Assembly (NCBI GenBank): GCA_028023455.1
Contig: JAQFVV010006627.1
Coordinates: forward strand, 184,001 to 248,000
Length of the DNA stretch: 64,000 nt
DNA from: Epiperipatus broadwayi
Taxonomy: Eukaryota > Onychophora > Udeonychophora > Euonychophora > Peripatidae
Reading direction: 5' to 3'
In this document: positions 51,502 to 61,379 of the stretch, one piece after another
Numbering within the stretch: position 1 is the stretch's first letter
Layout of the letters: the number at the start of each line of letters is the position of its first letter
Notes under the pieces: generated by a model
Seen by the model: the letters and a program-made list of their open reading frames with translations, nothing else
What the model was told of the DNA's origin: nothing
Database searches by the model: none
Made by a program: the position numbers and the translations under genes

Positions 51502-53334
51502 GGTTCTACAACTTACAATGATCCACACCACTTGATGGTGCTGTTTCTATTCAAAAGCACAGCAATATGCTGTTTACAAGTCCGCTCATAGATCTTATGG
51601 CCTGTAAACTATTCAAACACTAGATGTTGTTGAAGTACACCCTTCCACTAACATTGCTAGCATGTGAACATTATCAGCGATGTGTTGCAACTCTATATAT
51701 ACATTACTCTTGAATATTCTATAGAGTATGATATGAGGGTTTCTGTAGTTGTAATGATGAAAACTATATTTTAACGCAATTTTTGTTTGTTTGTTAAATG
51801 TATTGTAATTTACGAGTTCTTACAAATTCTAATTAATTCTCAAATGCACCTACTTTCGTTCTCAGGTGTTGAAATTCACTAAATGAGGAGTGTAAATCAT
51901 GATTCGGCAAATTTCACAATAAAGTCGCACACTTTTTGAGATCAAAACAGCAAAATGGCAGACGATCATTGGTGTTCAAGTTTTTGGATTTGCCTGCTAC
52001 AGAAGCAGATGTGGTGGCCTTCCTTCAACAAAAGAATATTTTACCAACACAGAAGAACTGTGTTTGTGGTGGCTTAATGACATTATAACATTGTAAAACA
52101 TCTGAAATGAAATACAAATCACATCAATGCCATCAAAGGTGTTCTATTCATCACAGAATGTGGTTTGAGGGCTACCAAATAGCCTTTTGAAAGGAGTACA
52201 CCTTATCTACTATTGGAGCTGGGATGAGCTCACAGTAAAGCATATTGGAGCTGAATTGGAATTGTGTGAAAATGCCATGAGAAATGTGATGACAAATCTT
52301 AGAGAGTTCTGTAAAGAAAGCATTCTCTCTCATCCATGCCATCAAATTGGTAGTCCCGATATGACAGTGGAAGTCAATGAAACAATTTTCAGTCGACGGA
52401 AAAACAACCAGGGCAAAATTCTTCCACAACAATGGATATTTGGGGAGGGGGATCATGAGATAAGTGATTGTTTTGTGCAGGCTGTACCCTTCCAATCAGC
52501 CAACATCCTTATGCAGTCCATCCATGAAAATCAGGCCTGGCTCCCATATCTATTCTGATTGCTGGAAAGAATACAGAACTTCTGAATTGGAGGCTTCTGG
52601 ATTTCAGCACATGAGAGTCAATCACAAATACAATTTCATGGACTCTGATACTGGCATGCATACCCAGATCATTGAACACCTTTGGGGTTCTCTCAAGTGG
52701 CAAAACAAGCAAGCACGAGGCACACAAAGAGAAGATATTAACTACATATTCAAATTTCTGTGGAGACAGCTGAAAAAGAATCAAGACCTCTTCTGTGCCA
52801 TCTTAGAAGAGATGAATGTGCACCAGTAAAATGATATTGTTTGTGTATCTCTGAAATAGAAAGTTTTTTTGTTGTTTGTTTTGCAATTGTTATTTTTAAC
52901 TTAACAAAATGTTTTTTTTTTTTTTTTTGGTTGTTGTTAAAAGCAAAATAATGTAAATACAAAATGTCAAAAAAAAAAGCAATTTCTATGTATTTGTTTA
53001 TGAATAAAAGCAATCAAATATTTTTGAATGGCCGCTAAATGACACAAAACAAAAAAAAGTTTCTTAAAAAAAAAAAAGACCAAATGTTTTAAAAATCCAA
53101 AAAAAAAAAAAGTTATATTTAGTTTTAAAAAATATACATAAAACCAGTCAAAAAATTAAACTAAAAAAACAAACAATCAAATCCCCCAGCCCAAAAAAAA
53201 GTTTCTTAAAAAAAAAAAGAAGACCGAATGTTTTAAAAAAAAACAACAACAACAGCCCGGTAATGTTATATCTATCCATTTTGCACTAGCAACAGCGCCA
53301 TCAAGCATTGTGGATCATCCAAAGTTGTATTACC
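51502..53334 (+). mobile_element. Merlin (IS1595-type) DNA transposon, complete ends
   Basis: 1833 bp with inverted ends starting GGTTCTACAACTT (left) and GGTAATACAACTT (right, read inward), continuing through GATCCACA and CTTGATGG(T/C)GCTGTT. A perfect 8-bp target duplication CATTATTT flanks it at 51494-51501 and 53335-53342. It carries a broken transposase gene (51955-52829). The 3' non-coding part (52860-53280) is A-rich with a duplicated AGTTTCTTAAAAAAA block (about 53056 and 53200). It sits against family A sequence on the left and LINE endonuclease sequence on the right, so it is among the youngest insertions of this cluster. Confidence 0.9.
51955..52829 (+). pseudogene. Merlin / ISXO2-like DDE transposase, inactivated
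   Basis: The product cut and pasted the Merlin element. The N-terminal part (frame of 51963-52184) has a FLQQKNILPT block and a Cys-containing zinc-ribbon-like stretch (52053-52150), with an in-frame TAA at 52086-52088. The frame then shifts near 52184, and a second segment (52187 on) carries TVEVNETIFSRRK and WIFGE, the region of the first catalytic residue. A further shift near 52525-52545 leads to the last segment with IYSDCWKEYR, VNHKYNF and IEHLWGSLK, ending at 52829. Family members have Asp in VEVDE; here the codon at 52376-52378 is AAT (Asn). The second Asp (52557-52559) and the final Glu (52674-52676) remain. The ATG at 51955 is in yet another frame and is the likely original start. 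Dead in at least four ways. Confidence 0.88.
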
Positions 53335-53342
53335 CATTATTT

Positions 53343-54345
53343 TTATATATTTTCATGGTCCTTCTTTTTCATTTAAAGTCTTTAGTCTCAGTAGAAATAT
53401 TATTGGTCAATTGCTAATTTTCTCTATCAGCTATCTTTATTGCAGTTTTTAAAAGTGTATCAGTTATTTTCCTATTAATTTCATTCAAATCTGAATCATG
53501 TTCAAAATCTGCTAATATTTGAAAATGACTTATAAGTTCTAATTTAAATTCATTGGAATGTTTCTGAAATATCAATTGTACATATTGTTTTCCTTAATAA
53601 TTTTTGCCTCTCAAGTTTTGCATTAACATGTATCTTACATTTTACTATCTATGATCACTTCCGATGTTGAATTTATTAATATTACAATCTTGAAATATGT
53701 ATTTTGTATTAGTCAAAATATAATCCAATTCTACTGTACCTCCATTTGGATGCTTACATGTCCATTTCCTTTTAACATTTTTCTTAAAAAAAAAAAATCA
53801 TAACATTTTTCTTTTTTGAAAACTCCACAAGTCTAATGTCCTCTCTCATTTCAATTACCATAATCAAATTTATCTGCAGCACTTTCATCTTTCAATTGTT
53901 TGCCAATTCAAGCATTAAACTCCTTTAACATTTTTAAAAGATTTTGGTCTGATCAAAAACATTTTGTACATCCATATGAAAATCCTCTACTACTTCATCA
54001 CTATGAGAACTTGTTGGGGTATAAACCTGAATTATCTGCATTTGATATCTGCTATTAAGTTGAAAAAATAATCTTGACATTCTTTCCTATACAGTAATCT
54101 TCATAATGTAGTCCACCCATTTTTTATTTATAATAAATCATACCCCTTGTACTTTCAACCTCTGTGTCTTTGTAGCAGAATATATGTCCACTTTTTAAAT
54201 CAATTGTCTCTTCATCTTTTCTTCTAACTTCACAAAGCCCAATAATGTGCCATTTAATATGAGACACTTTCTTCCAATTCTTGCAATCTTCCTTCACTTG
54301 AAAGTGATCTGTAGTTATAAGTACCTAAATAAAAGGTCATCATCA
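53343..54345 (-). pseudogene. RTE-like LINE, endonuclease half (degraded)
   Basis: On the minus strand, in order: a TYN-RSLSSEGRLQELEE block near 54320-54265; HIIGLCEVRRKDETI near 54250-54195, the APE-type endonuclease signature containing the conserved Glu; a GDFNAKIG-like region around 53920; KRKWTCKHPNGGTVELDYIL near 53780-53710; and NIGSDHR near 53670-53648, the catalytic SDH motif. The linker follows (FKLELISHF, TLLKTAIKIADREN, ETKDFK) before the sequence is cut at 53343. Numerous stops and shifts. The first part of an endonuclease-reverse transcriptase polyprotein continued at 49411-48130; part of the linker seems to be missing between the halves. Confidence 0.85.
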
Positions 54346-54765
54346 AAGAGTAGCCTGGACCCACAATCAGGGATTCTTAGAACCTTCTGCCTTTGGCCAG
54401 CAACCACTGCCTTGGCGGTTGACTTTACAGCCTCCTGGGAATAAGAGCCATGATTTATTTTTGTCTGCCATGATTGTAAACATTTATTAGAAAAAAATTT
54501 TTTTTCATTCACACACACATTCATTCTGCGTTATTATGAAACTGAAAAAGCATAGTGTTTCTTGATCTTAAATTCAGAGGTAAATACCCAATAAACTCAC
54601 CACCCTGGCTAATGTATGTTGGTGAGCAGCTCATCCATGTTAATATATTATATGAATAATCACATAATAATAACAGCTACAACAATAATGTATGGAGTAG
54701 ACATTAGAAATTTGCCCTACTCAGTTCCTTTAAGGCCTCCAGCAGGGTCTCCTTTCAGTTATATA
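54346..54765 (-). mobile_element. Probable 5' region of the same LINE
   Basis: Less AT-rich DNA directly upstream (minus strand) of the endonuclease. Opposing ORFs of 65 (plus, 54247-54444) and 69 codons (minus, 54315-54524) overlap it; the minus one runs in the LINE direction and leads towards the endonuclease start. The boundary near 54765 is where composition drops back to background, not a mapped terminus. Confidence 0.4.
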
Positions 54766-57342
54766 TATAGCACATAATTATTGATATTTATATATATTGT
54801 AATAATTCTGAGAATTCAAAAATGAGAGCACCCACAATAAGTATCAATTTAATGATTCTATGGATTTGAAAAATTAATGTTAAATACTAAAAAGATAACT
54901 TTTTGTGATTTCACACTTAAATCCAAATAATTCAGAGATGATACAAGATAGAAGGTAAATATAATTTACTTGAAATATAATTTAGTTTAGACCTAGGTCA
55001 TCTTTCCAGACCATTAAACCACTCCTAACTAATAGAAGGGAAATTCGATCCTCTATGGTTTAAGAATTTATGTTATGTTTAAACCAGTGTCACCCAATAT
55101 AAAAAAATTTTAGGAGGATATTCTATACTATCAACATTATTAAACCATGACTAATTTGGTAGAATATGAACTTTTATCTCATGAACTATTATTACAAAAA
55201 TAATTTATTATTTTCATCAAATAATATTAATACAAAAAATTTATTAACATTACAGTATATAATTAATTAATATTCAAATGGTAAGAATTTATGAGAGGAG
55301 ATAGGAGGCTAGATTAATAACTAACAAAAAAAATATTTATTGTGCAATAATATTCATTAAACATTATTCTAATAACCTTAATGCTATACATTAAGACTTA
55401 CAAAATATTAAAACATTACCTTAAATTATAAAATGTAAATAAATAATCAAGTACATGAATAAAATTATAAATGTTACCATCCTTCAGATGATCACACTTT
55501 CAATATTAAAAGTTTTGTTAATCTCCAGTTATAAATCATTTTTGTTCAGCTTAACATTTGTCAATTCCTTTTTCATTTTCTTTCATTTGTTTTTTTTTTT
55601 CTTATTTTATAGAGTCTATTCTGATATTTTAGATGCTATACAATCCATTCTTGAAGATTTAGAAATATTAAGGTTTTCAACTTCTTTATCTACTTTACAT
55701 TTTAAAAGGATTTAGATCATGTTTCTTCACCTCTCTAAAGACACAGATATTCCATAAGAGAGGACTTTCATTTAACATGAATAGTGTAGGCATGATTTTA
55801 ATATGGGTTAAACACAATTCAGAAAAAGGCAGTTCAAATTTGATTACACATCAAGCTTTAAATACATAATTAATTAGTATTATATAATGCCCAGGATAAA
55901 TGGTCAAACACTATGATTTCAGGGACACACCATCAGAATCATTTTACAATATTGATTTTTATTCATAACTTGGCTGCTAAAAAAAATAAAACTTGTAGTG
56001 TTTATGAGCAGTTAATGATGACAGCTAAACAAAGAAAAAAATGCTGGAAAAAGTGTGAGCTTTTAATAAAAATTTTAATTACACTTAAACTTGAACTGTC
56101 CATTGTTTAAATTATATTTTATTGCTTTTCTCATCATTTTTTTTAAAGTTAGTTTTATTCCTTACAATAACAAAAATATTTATTACAGTACAAAATCTTT
56201 TATATAATCTTGACATTTTTAATGAAATAAAATTTGAATATTTTAATTTCAAATTTTAAATAATTGAATTTTAAACTTTGAATGCTAAATTTAGAAATAA
56301 TACAAACAAATTGTAAATCAGGGAACTGAAAGAAATATTTTCCTTTTTTAAAAAAAATTACTTGTCTACTCTTTTTTTATTATTATCATCATTATTAAAA
56401 CCATTATCCCCAAAATAATCAGCATTTAGCCACTCTTTTGATCGATTATGTATTTTGCTTTGCAACTGATTCAATATATATTCTCAAATAATACCAAAAA
56501 TATTCAAATTACTTCTTTAAACATATAGATGCAGGATAAATATATTTCCCATTATTGGTCCAAGTTATCAATCATCTTCTAGTCCATTATTATTTTTGTA
56601 TTTATGATATAATAATTGTATTGGTTCAATTTACAAATATCCCTTTATTAGCTTGTAATTCTAGATAATTTCTGGCCTTAAATAATTTCATTATTAATTG
56701 GAAATATTTATTATTAAAATTAGAAATTATTATATATTTTTTAACCAAGATAATAATGTTGGTTGAAAAATATGTAAAATCTAGAGTGTGAGTAAAAAAA
56801 AGTGTTAAAATATAGCTTAAAAAGTAAATTCTTTATGAACAATAATAGATATATTTGATCTTTTAATATTTTACCAACAGCAATAATTTAAAAATATATG
56901 GAAATAAAGCAATGCTTGTAATTTGAATCAATAAAAATTTTTGCTACTGATATAAGCAAGTTGGTTTAACCTAAAACATTCAGTTGCTTTTGAACTCCCA
57001 GTTATAAATTATGGTAAAAATAAAGTGTAAAAGATATCTGCTTGATATTTAGTGTCCAATTGAATTAGATCAACATTTTCATTGATGAAGTCTATGAGTC
57101 AGAAATTAATCTGAAATATGGATATAATAACACTACCATCTGGTATCCTTTAATTTATGAAGGAAATGATTCTAATAGCATATCTTAGAATACATTCAGT
57201 TTATTTTACATTTTATAATCTAGAAATAATCAGAACAGGAAACAAAAAACAGACTTTCTAAGACTGATAATTAATTTATATTTTTACAAAATATTTGCAT
57301 ATTTTCTTTGGTCTTGATCTTATGAACTCTATTTTAAAAGCC
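54766..57342. other. AT-rich non-coding DNA
   Basis: No gene or bounded repeat recognised. ORFs at 55455-55715 (86 codons, Phe-rich) and 55913-56110 (65 codons, Lys-rich) have no domain. Confidence 0.45.
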
Positions 57343-57590
57343 TACTTACAAAGTTAATACCCAAGTTACAACAATCTGGATCAACTGATGAGTGCTGGTT
57401 TAGCATGAAATACACATATTGGTGATTATTTATCTTTTCGACATGTATGTGATCAAGCTGGGTCAGCTGTATGAGATAGCGTGGATAGTTGAGGGTCATG
57501 TGAAGGTCTGAGTACAAACTCCCTGTATATTACATATTGGAATGCAAGTATGAAAAAGCCTGTACTGTAGAAAAATCATATAACAAATAA
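57343..57590. mobile_element. Family B half element (copy B4)
   Basis: Only the right arm of family B is present: TCTGGATCAACTGATGAGTG near 57375 through ATTGGTGATTATTTATC to GGTCTGAGTACAAACTC and the outer ATTACATATTGGAATGCA block shared with 39880 and 40370. No inverted partner lies next to it, so it is a truncated copy. Confidence 0.65.
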
Positions 57591-60002
57591 ATAAATTAGT
57601 AAAATCAATTCAAAAATTAAATATTAATAAATCATTAAATTAATGAGTAATCATAATGCATACAAATGATTTGTCATAAATATATTACAAAAGTCTAAAT
57701 CAAATAATATCAGTACTGTAATACAAAGTAAAAAATAAATAAAAATAAGGAAGATTAATTGTTTTCCAGTACAATTTATTACTGATAATAAAAATTATAT
57801 TTAAGTAAAAAAAAAAAAAAGAATCCATACTATATAAATATCGATATTCTTATATAATAAGTGGAGGGGAAAATGACTATTAAAAATTAGTTCAATATTT
57901 CAGTAATACTTAAAATGTCATGTATTTACTTAGAAAGAAAAAAAACAATAGAAAAAGTCAATTATAATATTTATTCATATTTTTAAATGTCAGATAGTGA
58001 TAACAATTAAAATATATTTCATTCTATGATTTTTTTATTCCTTAAAACTTTAATCAATTTTTTAACCTTTAAGATTAATTTTCGTATTTTTCTACAATAT
58101 TGAAGTTTCTATTATTTAAGTTTTTAAACAAATTTCTTAATGAAAAATTAATCAGATCCACTTGAAGTTCAATTATTTGACTTCTAATAGATCTTTAATA
58201 TGTTTAATCTTTTAAAAATTAATGAAATAAGAAAAGTAAAATCTATGTATCTGATTTTAAAAATATCTACAGTTTAACCATAATTATAAAAAAATCACAA
58301 GTTTATCATTTCACGCAGCACTTTTTTTAATCTCTCATCATATGTCTATATGTACACTTGTCTCTTAGAATATATAAATATATAGTTTACACTATGTAAC
58401 TTATAGGTTCTGAGAATTAAAAGTTCCTAGTTATATATTCAACCTGCCACTTTGGTATTCAAATGTAATGTGACCGACCTTTCAAGAAATTAACCAATCA
58501 GTTCTGCTCTAAAAGTTTTAGTACCACTTTAGTAGACTAATGGTTTCAAGAGTGAAAAATTCCTTAATTAAAGTTTAATTTCTCATTTCTCATGCATGAA
58601 CATGACATAACAACTAACTATTCAAATATTATAATATATGAAATGTTCCATAAATTTGATACCTTAAATATAAAAAGCAAAAGAAGTTTTATTTACAGAA
58701 TGTGAAAACAGCATTATTTTTAATGCACAAATCAGATAGTTTAAATTAACAATAACATTAGAAGTAACAATAACTCATGCTATGATTACAGAGTTTGAAC
58801 TCACTGTATTAAAATTTGGGAGGGGGGGTTCTCTTGGATTTTTGACAATTCAATTATTTGAATGAATTATTTCTTATTCAGATGAAATCATATAAATTTT
58901 AAAAGACTGTAAATAACTCATGGCTTATCAAATATGTATCAATTGTAATGTAAAGTTATTAGTGAAACAATGAAGTTCAAAAATATCATTACTATGGTAA
59001 TTCACAAACAAGATTCTCAAATTATTATTTAAAATAAACTTGCAAATAGCCATCTTTTTTTATATCAATGTATTGATAAAAAAATGGCATAAGTATATAA
59101 AAAGATAGGCGTTATTTATAAATTCATTTAAATGATTCTTTAAGGAAATGGTTTGTGAATTATTATAGTAATGCTTTCTAGGAATAGATTCTTTATTCAG
59201 CTATACTATGTTCTGTAAAAATAAACATTTATGGGTTATTCCTTAATTTTGGAACCGATGCTTCATGGTTACAAAAGATATGAATACATAATTGTTACTT
59301 TTTTTTATTTTTAAAAAAATGCTATGAAAAGAAAATATTGAATAGAAAAGTTATTAAATAGTGAAATATTTTAGATTTTTATCAGTTCAATTTCATCACA
59401 ATGCAAACATCTACCAGCACAGAAATCTGACAACCCTCTCTCACTATGCAGGCATTTCAAGAACAACTTTCCCTCATTAGATAAAAGTATTAGCCATCTG
59501 GATTTCCACACTTGTATTTCCATTTTGAAATTGTTTCTGAATTATTGGTTTATGATATAGCGAAATTGAGATGAGAAGTGTGCTAATAAAAACGTTTAAA
59601 ATTCTAAAATTGTTTATTTCTTGTTTTGACATTAGAACTTTACAAAATGTAAACACAAATTATTTCTTAACAATGATAAAAATTTATTAAATTATATATT
59701 ACCAGAAACAAATATTAGTTTAAAAAAGAAGCTGCAACTTGATAAAAGAACACCACAGATCTATAATGTATCAACATCTGTAAAGTATTACGTAAGAATA
59801 TGTCTTAATGAGATCTATTAGTGTTATGAAAATTAATTTACTTTCAATATTACCATGATATTACAAATGCATTTTAAAATAGTCCCCTAAAGTTCATAAT
59901 TTTTTAATAAATATATAATAATAAATAACTATAGTAGTATTTCATAGTAATAGTAGTTTGCAATAATGATACTACTTTTAATTTATATGCATTCTAAAAG
60001 TC
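57591..60002. other. AT-rich non-coding DNA
   Basis: No gene firmly recognised. A 50-codon minus-strand ORF (59371-59523) ending CAGRCLHCDEIELIKI lies in a locally GC-richer patch; it is listed as a lead only. Confidence 0.45.
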
Positions 60003-60549
60003 ATCTAGAGCAGTGTTCTTCAACCCTTGGTCCGCGGCCCGGTGCCGGGCCGTGGAACTTTTCTGCAGGTCCGCGTGCTAGACGGGCAGTAAAAAGTTTG
60101 TAATAATAAATAATAAGAGTTTAAACTTTTAATTAATATAGCCAATTTTTATTTATTTTTTTCATCTCATTTTTACCCAATTAAAAAAAAAAGAAAACAG
60201 AACGAAAACAAAATCTAATCAATCATTCATAAATTAATTTGTTTTTCTAGTTATCACAGATGTTTATGGGGGGGGGGGGTAGAATTAAATTTTTTATTAC
60301 TTTTCTAAAAAAATTTAAAAAAAAGTTTTTTATTATATAAACTCCATATATATATATAAAACTTTATCTTATATATTTAACATTGTTGTTTTGATCAGTT
60401 ATAACAATTATGCTTATCTTTAAGAAAATTTATCTATAGACTTCTGCCAGTCTGCGAAATCTTATCCTTATTTTTGCTGGTCTGTGGAACCTTATCCTTA
60501 TTTTTACCGGTCCGCAGGTGTGAAAAGGTTGAAGACCACTGATCTAGAG
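60003..60549. repeat. 8-bp hAT target-site duplications
   Basis: ATCTAGAG at 60003-60010 is repeated exactly at 60542-60549, immediately outside the element termini. Eight bases is the hAT length, and T at position 2, A at position 7 and a central TA fit hAT target preference. Confidence 0.92.
60011..60541. mobile_element. Non-autonomous hAT element
   Basis: 531 bp, starting CAGTGTTCTTCAACCCTTGG and ending GGTTGAAGACCACTG, imperfect inverted ends of hAT type. The GC-rich subterminal CCGCGGCCCGGTGCCGGGCC on the left and two repeats of GGTCYGYGGAAYCTTATCC on the right (about 60480-60530) look like transposase-binding subterminal repeats. The interior is AT-rich with a G11 tract near 60271 and no transposase. 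Perfect 8-bp target duplications flank it. Confidence 0.92.
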
Positions 60550-60684
60550 GTCACAATTTTCTTATACATAAAAAATACAATAGTAAAATAACTGTAGTAG
60601 CATCTCATAGTAATAGTAGTTTGTAATAAGAAAAATACTAAACATTATGTGATTACTATTTCTTATGACAGTACATTACTGTTA
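60550..60684. other. AT-rich non-coding spacer
   Basis: Short spacer between the hAT element and the E foldback; 60585-60620 partly repeats the sequence just left of the hAT element (ACTATAGTAGTATTTCATAGTAAT against ACTGTAGTAGCATCTCATAGTAAT). Confidence 0.5.
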
Positions 60685-61379
60685 TTAAAACAGGCAAAAC
60701 TCTCCATACAGTAGTGCCACTCAGTGCCAACCAGAGTAATCAATGGATGCCAGAAGGCTTGTGCATAAAATCCCTATCTATTGCCTACTCATTCAACATC
60801 CCAGACTAGGTTGACACCTGGAAGAGGATTTGCGGCATCATGGAAGCCTAAATAAAAATATTTTTGATCAAATTGAGAAATCTTACAATTTAGTGTGATA
60901 TTTTAGATAGAGTTAATGGGTTTCTAAGCGAAACAGGTTCTTTTCTAGTAAAAGTATAAATAGAATACATTTTAAGCTTAGGGAAAGAAGTCATTAATTT
61001 TAGAAGGGTGTCGCCATGCTAAACCCACGTCAGTTCGATCTTTGAAAGATCTGATGGGAGAAGACCCATATGACTATATGAGCTATTGAGCTTAGATTAA
61101 AAATATTATTGTGTTTTCCAATTTTATTCTCATGGTTTTGTAGTTGAGTAGAGATAAAAGGTGGCTGCTGGAGGGTTGCATTAGATCCTAAGATCTAGGT
61201 GCAGTGGCTCTCAGATCCAAAGCTCCTCACTGACTAAGGCCACAAGCCAGAAACTAGTCTGGGGATGTTGGATGAATAGGCACTAGATAGGGATTTTACG
61301 CACAAGTCTTCTGGCATCCATTGATTACTCTGGTTGGCACTGTGTAGCACTATTGTATGGAGAGTTTTGCCTGTTTTAA
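60685..61379. mobile_element. Foldback element, family E (copy E2, near complete)
   Basis: 695 bp with mirrored ends TTAAAACAGGCAAAACTCTC and matching arms of about 125 bp, including AGAGTAATCAATGGATGCCA on the left and its mirror on the right. The right arm extends further inward through the AAGCCAGAAACTAG segment shared with E1. The loop (about 60830-61130) holds a GGTGTCGCCATGCTAAACCC block near 61007 and a self-complementary GATCTTTGAAAGATC near 61039. No ORF and no clear target duplication beyond the palindromic TTAA-like ends. Confidence 0.75.

Noticed and set aside
52509-53013. Minus-strand ORFs of 87-91 codons over the Merlin element
   Set aside because: They lie antisense to the recognisable transposase or in its A-rich tail and have no domain.
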